A DNA stretch of 64,000 nt, from the NCBI RefSeq assembly GCF_013304385.1, contig NZ_JAAITU010000011.1:24922-88921 (forward strand). Direction: 5' to 3'. Origin of the DNA: Blautia glucerasea. GTDB lineage: Bacteria; Bacillota; Clostridia; Lachnospirales; Lachnospiraceae. A program made the translations under genes and the position numbers. Below, in pieces: positions 35,761-44,775 of this stretch. The first letter of the stretch is position 1; each line of letters begins with the position of its first letter. A model generated the notes under the pieces. That model worked only from the letters and a program-made list of their open reading frames with translations. It did not search any database and had not been told where the DNA came from.

Positions 35761-37626
35761 ATGAGTAAACAAAAATCATCAGGGATGAAGATCCAATGGG
35801 GGCGTCTTCTGAAGAAGCTGTCTCCCTATACCATCCAGAAAGGGTTTCGCTATCTGAAGCATTATGGCCCCAGGGAGTTCTGGATCCGTCTTCACGAACG
35901 GTTTGAGCCTGAGGAGGTTCCTTACGATCCCTGGTATGAAGCATATATTCCAGATGAGACAGCGCTGGAGAAGCAGAGAAAGCATTCTTTTGCCTATGCG
36001 CCTAAGATCAGTGTAGTAGTACCTGCTTACCGTACACCGTCTGTCTTTTTAAAACAGATGCTGGAGTCGGTCCTTGCACAGACTTATGCTAACTGGGAGC
36101 TTTGCATTGCAAATGGCAGCCCAGAGGACAAGGAGATGTGTCAGATCCTGGATGGATACCAGACACAGGATCCGAGGATACGCTGGCAGCCATTGAAGGC
36201 CAACCTGGGGATCGCAGAAAATACAAATGCCGCTTTTGAAATGGCACAGGGCGACTATATCGGACTGATGGATCATGATGATCTGCTGGCTCCCAATGCT
36301 TTGTTTGAAGTGGTACAGGCTCTCAATACAGATCCCAGACCAGAGGTTGTATATACAGACGAAGATAAGGTGACCATGGATCTGAAGGAACATTTTCAGC
36401 CTCATCTGAAGCCGGATTTTAACCTGGATCTTTTACGCTCCAATAATTATATCTGCCATTTTTTTACTGTATCCCGGGCTATTATGGAGAAGGTTGGCGG
36501 ATTTCGCAGGGAATACGATGGTGCCCAGGATTATGATTTTATTTTCCGATGTGTGGAGGCTGCAGGCTGTGTGGCGCATGTACCGGAGATTTTATATCAC
36601 TGGAGGACACATAAAGCATCTACTGCTGACAATCCTGCAAGTAAGATGTATGCCTTTGATGCAGGCAAACGGGCGATTGAGGCTCACCTTGAAAGAACCG
36701 GCACGCCGGGTGTGGTAAGCCATACCAAGGATCTGGGTTTCTACAGAGTGAAGTACCCGGTACAGGGTTCTCCCCTTGTGTCTGTGATCATTCCCAATAA
36801 GGATGAAAAGGATACGCTTCAGGCCTGTATCCGGTCTATCCGTGAGAATACCTCTTATAAGCATTATGAGATCCTGATCGTTGAGAATAACAGTACCACT
36901 GATGAGATATTTGAATACTATAAGCAGCTGTCAAAGGAGCCGGATGTAAGGATCCTGCACTGGAATGGAGTTTTCAATTATTCAGCTATTAATGATTTTG
37001 GAGCAAAAAATGCCAGAGGGGATTATTTCCTTTTCCTGAATAATGACATTACAGTGATCACACCGGATTGGATGGAGGAAATGCTGGGTGTCTGCCAGAG
37101 ACGGGAAGTGGGAGCTGTAGGCGTGAAGCTTCTTTATCCGGATAATACCATCCAGCATGCAGGCTGTGTGGTAGGTATGGGAGGCATTGCAGGCCATATG
37201 TTTGTAGATATGCCAGCCGAGAGGACAGGATATCTGCATAAAGCATCTCTTCTTCAGGACATGAGTGCAGTGACGGCAGCCTGCATGATGGTAAAAAGAG
37301 ATGCTTTTGAAAAGGCTGGCGGTTTTACAAAGGAACTTGCGGTAGCTTTTAATGATGTGGATCTTTGTTTGAAAATACGCAGGGAAGGATACCTGGTGGT
37401 GTATGATCCTTATGCAAAGCTTTATCATATGGAGTCCAAAACAAGAGGTCTGGAGGACAGTAAAGACAAAGTAAGGCGCTTTCAGACTGAGATCGAATAT
37501 ATGAGAAGCCACTGGATCCAGATCCTGAAAAAGGGGGATCCTTATTACAATAAGAATCTGTCTCTTACAAAGTGGAACTATTCCCTGAAACCACTTCCGG
37601 GGATGAAGAACAGGAAAGGGCAATAA
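35761..37626 (+). CDS. Double-domain GT2 glycosyltransferase (3)
   Basis: This 621-residue protein is the third member of the large GT2 set and lacks the 200-residue beta-rich N-terminus of the other two. A short basic N-terminus (about 85 residues) leads into GT2 domain A (KISVVVPAYRTPSVFL, DHDD at 171-174). Domain B follows (LVSVIIPNKDEKDTL, NND ending at Asp429, FNDVDLCLKIRREG). Blocks such as NTIQHAGCVVGMGGIAGH and YHMESKTRGLEDS match the other two closely. It has its own promoter and likely adds residues of the same polymer. Confidence 0.9.
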   Translation: MSKQKSSGMKIQWGRLLKKLSPYTIQKGFRYLKHYGPREFWIRLHERFEPEEVPYDPWYEAYIPDETALEKQRKHSFAYAPKISVVVPAYRTPSVFLKQMLESVLAQTYANWELCIANGSPEDKEMCQILDGYQTQDPRIRWQPLKANLGIAENTNAAFEMAQGDYIGLMDHDDLLAPNALFEVVQALNTDPRPEVVYTDEDKVTMDLKEHFQPHLKPDFNLDLLRSNNYICHFFTVSRAIMEKVGGFRREYDGAQDYDFIFRCVEAAGCVAHVPEILYHWRTHKASTADNPASKMYAFDAGKRAIEAHLERTGTPGVVSHTKDLGFYRVKYPVQGSPLVSVIIPNKDEKDTLQACIRSIRENTSYKHYEILIVENNSTTDEIFEYYKQLSKEPDVRILHWNGVFNYSAINDFGAKNARGDYFLFLNNDITVITPDWMEEMLGVCQRREVGAVGVKLLYPDNTIQHAGCVVGMGGIAGHMFVDMPAERTGYLHKASLLQDMSAVTAACMMVKRDAFEKAGGFTKELAVAFNDVDLCLKIRREGYLVVYDPYAKLYHMESKTRGLEDSKDKVRRFQTEIEYMRSHWIQILKKGDPYYNKNLSLTKWNYSLKPLPGMKNRKGQ

Positions 37627-37636
37627 GGAGGAATAC

Positions 37637-38599
37637 ATGCAGGAAGTTGAAGTTTCAGTGGTAATACCCAATTATAATGGGATGGCATATCTGGATGGTG
37701 TATTGTCAAGCCTGGAATGCCAGACATTCCGGGATTTTGAGGTGATCCTGGTGGATAATGGTTCTGCTGACGGAAGTACATCCTTTGCAGCAGCCAGTTA
37801 TCCCTGGGTACGGGTGATCGAGCTTCCAGATAATTATGGGTTCAGCCGTGCTGTCAATGAAGGGATAAAAGCGTCTGCAGCAGAATATGTGCTGCTTTTG
37901 AATAATGATACAGAAGTTGAAAAGGATTTTGTAAATGAGATGCTGTCTGCCATCAAAAGGCATAGCAATGCTTTTTCCTGTGCAGGCAAAATGGTTCAGT
38001 TTAATGACCGGGACAAGCTGGATGACGCAGGCAATTATTATTGTGCGCTTGGCTGGGCTTTTGCAAGAGGAAAGGGCAAGAGTATCCATACTTATGATCA
38101 GGAGGAGCAGGTGTTTGCTACCTGTGCCGGAGCTGCCATTTACAGAAGGGAATTCCTGGATAAGACCGGATATTTTGATGAAGAGCATTTTGCATATCTG
38201 GAGGATCTGGATGTGTGCTACCGTGCAAGGATCATGGGCTATGAGAACTGGTATGCACCAAAGGCAGTGGTCTACCATGTAGGCAGCGGCACCAGCGGTT
38301 CCAGGTATAATCAGTTCAAAACAAGATATTCATCAAGAAATAATATTTATCTGATCTATAAAAATATGCCGGTTCTGCAGATTATTCTGAATCTTCCTTT
38401 TATGATCCCGGGCTTTGTGGTAAAGATCCTGTTTTTTACCTTAAAAGGTATGGGACGGGAATATCTGGCAGGGATCAAGAATGGTTTCCAGATCAGCAAG
38501 AAAGACCGTAAAGTACGTTTTTCCATAAAGAATCTGCCAAATTATCTGAAGATACAACTGGAATTATGGGTAAACATCATACGCAGGTTCCGTGGATAA
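37637..38599 (+). CDS. GT2 glycosyltransferase, rhamnosyltransferase-like
   Basis: This 320-residue single-domain GT2 has VSVVIPNYNGMAYLDGVLSS at the start, LLNNDTEVEKDFV as the metal site (about residue 80-92) and the DEEHFAYLEDLDVCYRARI segment typical of WbbL-type rhamnosyltransferases. Two weak hydrophobic stretches near residues 245-275 may associate with the membrane. A strong AGGAGG site precedes the ATG. It follows the 621-residue GT by 10 bases. Rhamnose as donor agrees with rfbC in the locus but is not proven. Confidence 0.87.
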   Translation: MQEVEVSVVIPNYNGMAYLDGVLSSLECQTFRDFEVILVDNGSADGSTSFAAASYPWVRVIELPDNYGFSRAVNEGIKASAAEYVLLLNNDTEVEKDFVNEMLSAIKRHSNAFSCAGKMVQFNDRDKLDDAGNYYCALGWAFARGKGKSIHTYDQEEQVFATCAGAAIYRREFLDKTGYFDEEHFAYLEDLDVCYRARIMGYENWYAPKAVVYHVGSGTSGSRYNQFKTRYSSRNNIYLIYKNMPVLQIILNLPFMIPGFVVKILFFTLKGMGREYLAGIKNGFQISKKDRKVRFSIKNLPNYLKIQLELWVNIIRRFRG

Positions 38600-38622
38600 A
38601 TAAGGGAAAACTTAACTGCTTC

Positions 38623-38649
38623 GTAACTGTTCGGTATCCTCACCGTTAC
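38623..38649 (+). repeat. Inverted repeat with conserved loop, copy A
   Basis: GTAACTGT and ACCGTTAC flank the loop TCGGTATCCTC. A closely related element is at 62608-62634. It lies in the 169-base gap before the sugar-transferase gene; a second small inverted repeat (ACTAT..ATAGT) follows directly. Confidence 0.7.
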
Positions 38650-38768
38650 TATCTGTTGAATAGTTATCCTTTTTCATGAAATTTTTATAAATTGTATTTC
38701 AAGATTTTATTGCAATTATGTTGCATCTATTATAAGATAAGTAGAGCGAAAAAATGAGGTGACAGGAA

Positions 38769-40172
38769 TTGATTAAGGACAACCAGAAAAATTTCAGTCT
38801 TCTCCATGTGGCAATAGATGCCTGTATGATTATCCTGGCGTATATTTTTGCCTGGGCATTACGATTTATAGGCCCCTTTGCAGCGACAGCAGTGCGTACC
38901 CGATCCTTTGAACAGTACATGTTCGCACTGCTTTTTATTGTTCCGGCATACCTGATGATGTATCATGCATTTTCTCTTTATGAGCCAATGCGTATGCAGG
39001 GCAGGCGTCTTGTGCTTGCCAGTGTGATCAAGGCCAACACTCTTGGTATTCTTCTGACCACATTTGTACTGTATTATATTGAGGAAGGGGATATTTCCCG
39101 TTCCATGCTGATCATGTTTTACTGCATCAATATTTTCCTGGATTTTAGTGCCAGGATGGCAGTATATTATATCCTGCGCAACATGCGTAAGAAAGGCTTG
39201 AATCAGAAACAGGTGCTGCTTGTGGGATACAGCCGCGCAGCAGAAGAATACATTGACCGTATCCAGCAAAATCCTCAGTGGGGTTATATTGTGCGGGGGA
39301 TTCTGGATGACAACGTAGAAGCAGGTACTGTTTACAAAGGGATCAAAGTCATTGGAAGGATCGCAAACCTGATGGTGATACTGCCTGCAAACAGACTGGA
39401 CGAGATTGCGATTACTCTTGGCCTTTCTGAGTATTACCGGCTGGAGCAGATCGTTGCCATGTGTGAGAAGTCAGGAGTTCATACCAAATTTATTCCGGAC
39501 TACAGTACCATTATACCCACCAAGCCATATACAGAAGATATACTGGGACTTCCGGTGATCAATATACGTTATGTGCCGCTAAGCAACACTTTTAATGCAA
39601 TGGTAAAGAGGATCATGGATGTTCTGGGCTCTATTGCAGCTATTATTGTTGCTTCTCCTGTGATGTTGCTGATGTGCATACTGATCAAGGCCACATCCAG
39701 GGGACCGCTGATCTATAAGCAGGAGCGGGTAGGGCTTCACAATAAGACATTCTGGATGTATAAGTTCAGATCCATGGAGGTACAGCCGGAGTCAGAAGAG
39801 AAGAAAGCCTGGACAGTGAAGAATGATCCCAGAGTTACCGGCATTGGTAAATTCATGAGACGAACAAGCATAGATGAGCTGCCCCAGCTGTTCAATATCC
39901 TGAAAGGGGATATGAGCCTGGTAGGCCCAAGGCCCGAGAGGCCTTTCTTTGTGGAGAAGTTCAGGGAAGAAATTCCCAGATATATGGTGAAGCACCAGGT
40001 ACGTCCGGGACTGACCGGATGGGCACAGGTAAACGGCTACAGGGGAGATACATCCATCCGTAAAAGGATTGAGTGTGACTTATATTACATTGAGAACTGG
40101 ACCGTTAGCTTTGATATCAAAATATTGTTCCTTACATTTTTTAAGGGATTTATTAATAAAAATGCATACTAA
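38769..40172 (+). CDS. Undecaprenyl-phosphate sugar-1-phosphate transferase (WbaP/WcaJ type)
   Basis: This enzyme starts repeat-unit synthesis by moving a hexose-1-phosphate to undecaprenyl phosphate. The start is TTG at 38769 with GAGGTGA just upstream. Four to five N-terminal helices (about 10-125) are followed by a nucleotide-fold domain (KQVLLVGYSRAAEEYI, about 142-157). The C-terminal catalytic domain has KRIMDVLGS before its membrane hairpin, QERVGLHNKTFWMYKFRSM, RRTSIDELPQLFNILKGDMS and LVGPRPERPFF. The length of 467 residues is normal. It supports a polymer built on the same lipid that UppP recycles (52446). Confidence 0.94.
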   Translation: MIKDNQKNFSLLHVAIDACMIILAYIFAWALRFIGPFAATAVRTRSFEQYMFALLFIVPAYLMMYHAFSLYEPMRMQGRRLVLASVIKANTLGILLTTFVLYYIEEGDISRSMLIMFYCINIFLDFSARMAVYYILRNMRKKGLNQKQVLLVGYSRAAEEYIDRIQQNPQWGYIVRGILDDNVEAGTVYKGIKVIGRIANLMVILPANRLDEIAITLGLSEYYRLEQIVAMCEKSGVHTKFIPDYSTIIPTKPYTEDILGLPVINIRYVPLSNTFNAMVKRIMDVLGSIAAIIVASPVMLLMCILIKATSRGPLIYKQERVGLHNKTFWMYKFRSMEVQPESEEKKAWTVKNDPRVTGIGKFMRRTSIDELPQLFNILKGDMSLVGPRPERPFFVEKFREEIPRYMVKHQVRPGLTGWAQVNGYRGDTSIRKRIECDLYYIENWTVSFDIKILFLTFFKGFINKNAY

Positions 40173-40217
40173 CAGAGAATACTAAGGGATGCAGAATAAC
40201 CAAGAAGGGAAAAGAGT

Positions 40218-41819
40218 ATGGCAGGAAAAGGAAAAAAGAAGAAGAGAATCCTCTTCGCAATTGAGATCATTGTTCTTCTGCTGTTTATTGGCGGACTGTA
40301 TGTGTATGGACAGATTTCAGCCAGGATGGACAAGCTTGTAAAGAACAAAGTAACAGAATCTTCCGGCGAACGGGCAGCTTTCGATGATTCTAAGATAGTT
40401 ACTAATGATACAGCTCCCAAGATGACAGGCTACAGAACATATGCACTGTTCGGTATTGACCACAGATCTAAGAATGCTTCTTTGGGTTCTGAGAACAGCG
40501 ATACCATGATCATTGCCAGCATTAACAATGATACACAGGAGGTACGTCTGGTATCTATTTACCGTGATACACTTCTGAATATTGGCAATGGTACTTATGC
40601 CAAGGCAAATGCAGCTTATGCATACGGTGGTCCGGAGCAGGCTATTTCCATGCTGAATACCAACCTGGATCTGAATATTACGGATTATGCTACTGTAGAT
40701 TTTAATGCACTGACTGCAGCAGTGGACGCAGTTGGCGGCCTGGAGATCCCTCTTTCCTATGCAGAGATGGTTCATATGAACAGTTACTGTAAAGAAACAT
40801 CAGAGGAAACAGATAAGGAATATACACCGGTAGAACTTCCGGATCCTAAGCCTGAAGATGAGGAAGCTATTTATAATATTTACCATTTGAATGGTGTGCA
40901 GGTTACTTCTTACTGCCGTATCCGCTATACAGCCAGCCTGGATATGGGACGTACAGAGCGTCAGCGTAAGGTGATTCAGATGTTGACCCAGAAGCTGAAG
41001 AAAGCCGGTCTGACTACTATTTTCAATATTATGGATGAGGTGTTCCCAATGGTGGAAACATCTCTTACCAAGACCGAGATCCTGAATATGATTCCAACAC
41101 TTCTTGGATATCATGTGGATCAGACTACAGGTTTCCCGCTTAATTATAAGTTCTCCAATGTAAGAGGAAGTATTATTGTGGCGGATTCCCTGGAGTCCAA
41201 TGTAAAGCAGCTTCATGAGTTCCTGTATGGTTCTTCCGAGAATTATACACCTTCACAGAATATTCTTGATGCAAGTGCCAAGATCATTGATATCGTAGGA
41301 GGCGCTGACAAGCTTCAGGATGAGGCTCCTGCAGTCAGTGAGGATGACGGCAGCGGAAATAATGAATTCTTCTGGCAGGATGACGGTAGCGGCGGCAATG
41401 CCTGGGATAACGGAAACGGCGGCTATTCGGATCCAAATAATGGAGGAACTACTGGCGGAGGAGACAGTTCCGGTGGTGGTGATAATGGCAGCACCGGCGG
41501 TGATTATGTAGATCCCGGCACCGGCGGAGATACTACCGGTGGAGGAGATACCAGCGGCGGCGGTAATACAGGCGGTGATTATGTGGATCCTGGAACCGGC
41601 GGTGGAGATACTACCGGCGGCGGAGATACTACCGGTGGAGGCAATACAGGCGGTGACTATGTAGATCCTGGCACCGGCGGAGATACTACCGGTGGAGGAG
41701 ATGCCAGTGGCGGCGGTGATGTCAGCGGTGGAGGAGATACCAGCGGTGGAGATGCCGGCGGCGGTGATGTGATCCAGGATGATGTGATCGTTGATTATGA
41801 AAGCGTGGAAGGCGCTTAA
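40218..41819 (+). CDS. LCP-family glycopolymer transferase with Gly-rich repeat tail
   Basis: LytR-CpsA-Psr proteins attach lipid-linked polymers to peptidoglycan. One N-terminal helix (about 12-35) is followed by the LCP domain (about 75-280), with ALFGIDHRS, NSDTMIIASIN, SIYRDT with its conserved Arg, and GRTERQRKVIQ. The C-terminal 150 residues are very rich in Gly, Asp and Thr, with a repeated GGDYVDPGTGGDTTGGGDT unit present about three times. This tail is unusual in length and may act as a wall-spanning spacer. The gene is the natural last step of the polysaccharide locus. It ends just before a long-looped terminator-like inverted repeat. Confidence 0.93.
   Translation: MAGKGKKKKRILFAIEIIVLLLFIGGLYVYGQISARMDKLVKNKVTESSGERAAFDDSKIVTNDTAPKMTGYRTYALFGIDHRSKNASLGSENSDTMIIASINNDTQEVRLVSIYRDTLLNIGNGTYAKANAAYAYGGPEQAISMLNTNLDLNITDYATVDFNALTAAVDAVGGLEIPLSYAEMVHMNSYCKETSEETDKEYTPVELPDPKPEDEEAIYNIYHLNGVQVTSYCRIRYTASLDMGRTERQRKVIQMLTQKLKKAGLTTIFNIMDEVFPMVETSLTKTEILNMIPTLLGYHVDQTTGFPLNYKFSNVRGSIIVADSLESNVKQLHEFLYGSSENYTPSQNILDASAKIIDIVGGADKLQDEAPAVSEDDGSGNNEFFWQDDGSGGNAWDNGNGGYSDPNNGGTTGGGDSSGGGDNGSTGGDYVDPGTGGDTTGGGDTSGGGNTGGDYVDPGTGGGDTTGGGDTTGGGNTGGDYVDPGTGGDTTGGGDASGGGDVSGGGDTSGGDAGGGDVIQDDVIVDYESVEGA
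41455..41790 (+). repeat. In-gene Gly/Asp/Thr-coding tandem repeats
   Basis: Imperfect tandem units of roughly 60-70 bases encode GGDYVDPGTGG followed by DTTGGGDT or NTGG modules in the LCP protein tail. Many GGCGG-type triplets make it a likely site of copy-number change between strains. Confidence 0.75.
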
Positions 41820-41830
41820 CAGATAAAGTA

Positions 41831-41925
41831 GGCTGTTGCATAAAGCATCTGCAGTGAATGAATATATATTCCTAAAAGGCAGTATATTATTCCTGACAAG
41901 TGTATTTATGCAGCAGCCCTTTTTA
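41831..41925 (+). terminator. Terminator-like inverted repeat with a 60-base loop
   Basis: GGCTGTTGCATAAA (41831-41844) pairs with TTTATGCAGCAGCC (41905-41918) at 13 of 14 positions plus one G-U. CTTTTTATTT follows. It probably ends the LCP transcript. The large loop holds a perfect GAATATATATTC palindrome. A very small MITE-like element is an alternative reading. Confidence 0.65.
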
Positions 41926-41952
41926 TTTCAATTCAATGGGAAAGGAAAAAGA

Positions 41953-42876
41953 ATGAAAAATGTAGATGTGATCATTCCCACGTACCATCCGGGAAAGGAT
42001 TTTTATCAGCTTCTGAAAAGGCTGGATCAGCAGACCAGACCGATTCACAGAATACTTGTGATGAATACAGAAGAAAGCGGCTGGAAGCCGGAATGGGAAA
42101 AGGAGTTCAGCCAGCTGCAGGTTTACCATCTTCAAAAGTCTGACTTTGATCATGGCGGCACCAGGAAAAAGGCGGCAGAGCTGTCTTTGGCTGATTTTAT
42201 GATCTTTATGACCCAGGACGCCCTTCCGGCAGATGAATACCTGGTGGAGCATCTTTTAAAGCCTCTTGAAGCAGATGAAAAGGTGGGGGCAGCATATGCA
42301 AGACAGCTGCCCAAACAGGACTGCCGCTTTATAGAATGCTATACCAGATCTTTTAATTATCCATCGGTTTCTTCTGTAAAATGGGAGAAGGATACAGGCA
42401 TATACGGGATCAAGACATATTTTTGCTCCAATGTATGTGCAGCTTACAATAAGGAGATTTACAAAGAAGTAGGTGGATTCGTGGATCGGGCCATTTTTAA
42501 TGAAGATATGATCTATGCAGGCAATATGGCTAAAAAAGGATATGGAATCGCATATCAGGCAGATGCCTGTGTGTACCATTCTCATAATTATTCCTGTAGC
42601 CAGCAGTTCCATAGAAATTTTGATCTGGGCGTGTCCCAGGCAGAGCATCCGGAGATCTTCGACTCTGTTCCTTCCGAAGGGGAGGGGATGAAGCTGGTAA
42701 AGCAGACTTTGGGTTATCTTCTGAAAAGCGGACATATATGGCTGATTCCGCAGCTGGTGCTCCAAAGTGGCAGCAAGTACCTGGGGTACAAAATGGGAAA
42801 GGGATATATAAAACTGTCGCCCAAAACGGTTCTTAAGTGCACAATGAATCGGGAATATTGGAAAAGAAAAGAATAG
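41953..42876 (+). CDS. GT2 glycosyltransferase, RfbF/rhamnosyltransferase-like
   Basis: This 307-residue GT2 begins MKNVDVIIPTYHPGKDF at ATG 41953, preceded by AAAGGA. An earlier in-frame ATG (41836) lies inside the terminator-like repeat and adds non-homologous residues, so I reject it. Motifs are FDHGGTRKKAA, IFMTQDALPADEYL (metal site) and NEDMIYAGNMAKKGY, typical of rhamnosyltransferases of the RfbF type. It is the last recognisable gene of the polysaccharide locus. Confidence 0.88.
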   Translation: MKNVDVIIPTYHPGKDFYQLLKRLDQQTRPIHRILVMNTEESGWKPEWEKEFSQLQVYHLQKSDFDHGGTRKKAAELSLADFMIFMTQDALPADEYLVEHLLKPLEADEKVGAAYARQLPKQDCRFIECYTRSFNYPSVSSVKWEKDTGIYGIKTYFCSNVCAAYNKEIYKEVGGFVDRAIFNEDMIYAGNMAKKGYGIAYQADACVYHSHNYSCSQQFHRNFDLGVSQAEHPEIFDSVPSEGEGMKLVKQTLGYLLKSGHIWLIPQLVLQSGSKYLGYKMGKGYIKLSPKTVLKCTMNREYWKRKE

Positions 42877-43053
42877 TTGGTTTCTGTCACTGTTTTTTTA
42901 AATATCCATCACAAATTAAACACATTTCATTGTTACACTTTTTTTATGTAATGATTACAGTGTCAAAAGGTCTGAACCCACTTGTGATTACGCAAGGACG
43001 GGGAAACGACTTGGGGATTATTTTACCATAGCGAGAAAGACAGAAGGGAGCAG

Positions 43054-44565
43054 ATGGATATGGACGAGGAGAAAAGCCGGGGGACAGATTCCCAGGAAAA
43101 TACAGTAAATGACAGCTCCGGGGATGTAACCTATCACTATACAAGACCACAATATGGACAGTATCGGTTCCATGAAGAACAGCAAACGACCAGAGAAGAT
43201 CAGGATGAAGAAGACACCAGCAAGGTGAAAGTTACGTTAGAAGACAAAGACAGAAAGCCAGTACCTTTTAAGAAAAAGCTGGCAGCTACGATAGTACTGG
43301 CAGTGATATTCGGACTGGTAGCAGGAACTGTTTTTCAGGCAACCAATATCCTGTCTCAGAAATATTTTGGCACAGCATCTGCCACAGATACAAAAGTATC
43401 CACTACAGAATCAGTTCCGGAGACAGTGGCAGCTTCAGACAATACCACAGATACTTCCTCAGTGCAGGATACAGCTAATGAAAAAGGCACAGTGGCAGCC
43501 GTAGCAAAAGCTACCATGCCTTCAGTGGTTGCTATTACGTCTGTAAGCATTCAGGAGATTACCAGCTTTTTTGGATATGGCATGGAATATCCAAGCACAG
43601 GCAGTGGGTCAGGGATCATTGTAGGAGAAAATGATGATGAGCTTCTGATCGCTACCAACAATCATGTGATCGAGGGGGCTACTACCTTGAGTGTGTGCTT
43701 TATCGGGGATGATGTGGTGAATGCAGAAAAAGAGACAAGGAATGTAGCCAGCGGTGACGGAGATATTAATATTGACGATGCTGTCTCTGCAAAGATTAAA
43801 GGAACCGATGAAACTAATGACTTGGCAGTGATTGCTGTAGAGAAAAAGGATATCCCAGAAGATACTATGAGTGAGATCAAGATTGCACAGTTAGGCAGTT
43901 CTGATGATCTTGTGGTAGGAGAGCAGGTAGTTGCCATAGGAAATGCCCTTGGTTATGGTCAGACAGTCACTTCCGGATGGGTAAGTGCCCTGAATCGTAC
44001 CATTACCTTGGAAGGAGGAAGCACCGCTTCCAATTTGATCCAGACAGATGCAGCTATCAATCCTGGTAACAGCGGTGGTGCCCTCTTGAATATGAAGGGC
44101 GAACTGATCGGGATCAACTGTGCAAAATATGCATCCAGTGATGTGGAAGGTACAGGGTACGCTATTCCTATTTCCGAGGCTCAGCCCATCTTAGAAGATC
44201 TTATGAACCGGAAGACAAGGGATAAGGTGTCCGGTTCCTCCAAAGCCGGATATCTGGATGTGGAGGTGACAGATCTTACTGCAGGTGCCATCCAGATGTA
44301 CAATATGCCATCCGGTGCTTTTGTTATGAGAGTTACACCAGGCGGCGCAGCGGAGCAGGCAGGTATCCAGAAAAACGACATTATTGTAAAATTTGACGGA
44401 CAAACAGTGAGCGGACGCTCAGATCTGGTGGAGAAGCTGTCTTATTATACTGCCGGAGAAACGATAGATGTGGTGGTTGCACGGCCGGATGATGGCGAAT
44501 ATAAAGAACAGACCATCAGCGTTACCCTTGCATCCAGAGACAACCAGGGACATAATAATGCCTGA
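43054..44565 (+). CDS. htrA: HtrA/DegP-type serine protease with PDZ domain
   Basis: This surface quality-control protease degrades misfolded exported proteins. It has a cytoplasmic acidic N-terminus (about 1-70), one membrane helix (about 72-95), a Ser/Thr-rich linker, a trypsin-like S1C domain and a C-terminal PDZ domain (about 395-490). The catalytic triad is His204 (NNHVIEG), Asp256 (NDLAVI) and Ser340 (NPGNSGGALLN). The length of 503 residues is a little above the Gram-positive norm because of the N-terminal tail. The 177-base gap upstream shows no clear promoter. Confidence 0.95.
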   Translation: MDMDEEKSRGTDSQENTVNDSSGDVTYHYTRPQYGQYRFHEEQQTTREDQDEEDTSKVKVTLEDKDRKPVPFKKKLAATIVLAVIFGLVAGTVFQATNILSQKYFGTASATDTKVSTTESVPETVAASDNTTDTSSVQDTANEKGTVAAVAKATMPSVVAITSVSIQEITSFFGYGMEYPSTGSGSGIIVGENDDELLIATNNHVIEGATTLSVCFIGDDVVNAEKETRNVASGDGDINIDDAVSAKIKGTDETNDLAVIAVEKKDIPEDTMSEIKIAQLGSSDDLVVGEQVVAIGNALGYGQTVTSGWVSALNRTITLEGGSTASNLIQTDAAINPGNSGGALLNMKGELIGINCAKYASSDVEGTGYAIPISEAQPILEDLMNRKTRDKVSGSSKAGYLDVEVTDLTAGAIQMYNMPSGAFVMRVTPGGAAEQAGIQKNDIIVKFDGQTVSGRSDLVEKLSYYTAGETIDVVVARPDDGEYKEQTISVTLASRDNQGHNNA

Positions 44566-44712
44566 TATGGCCTCTGGTGTTTTGACATCAAAATCTTACC
44601 TATAGGACATTTCATGAGAGCTGCGTTGGCGGATCTGAGTTTCAGATACGTTACGGCAGCTCTTCCTGCATCCTGCAGTAGAATGTATGAAAAAGACTTT
44701 ATAAAAACTTTA

Positions 44713-44742
44713 TTTCAATAGTGTGAAAATATGTGCTATAAT
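44713..44742 (+). promoter_or_regulatory. Sigma-A promoter of clpX
   Basis: TTTCAA (44713-44718), an 18-base spacer and a perfect TATAAT (44737-44742) precede the clpX start at 44776. The upstream in-frame ATG at 44731 falls before the -10 box, so it cannot be the start of this transcript. Confidence 0.85.
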
Positions 44743-44775
44743 CCAAATGGAATACAACAACAGAAAGGAAATAAT

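Noticed and set aside
44731..44775. Upstream start of clpX
   Set aside because: The -10 box TATAAT (44737-44742) lies inside this extension, and AGAAAGGA precedes the later ATG at 44776.
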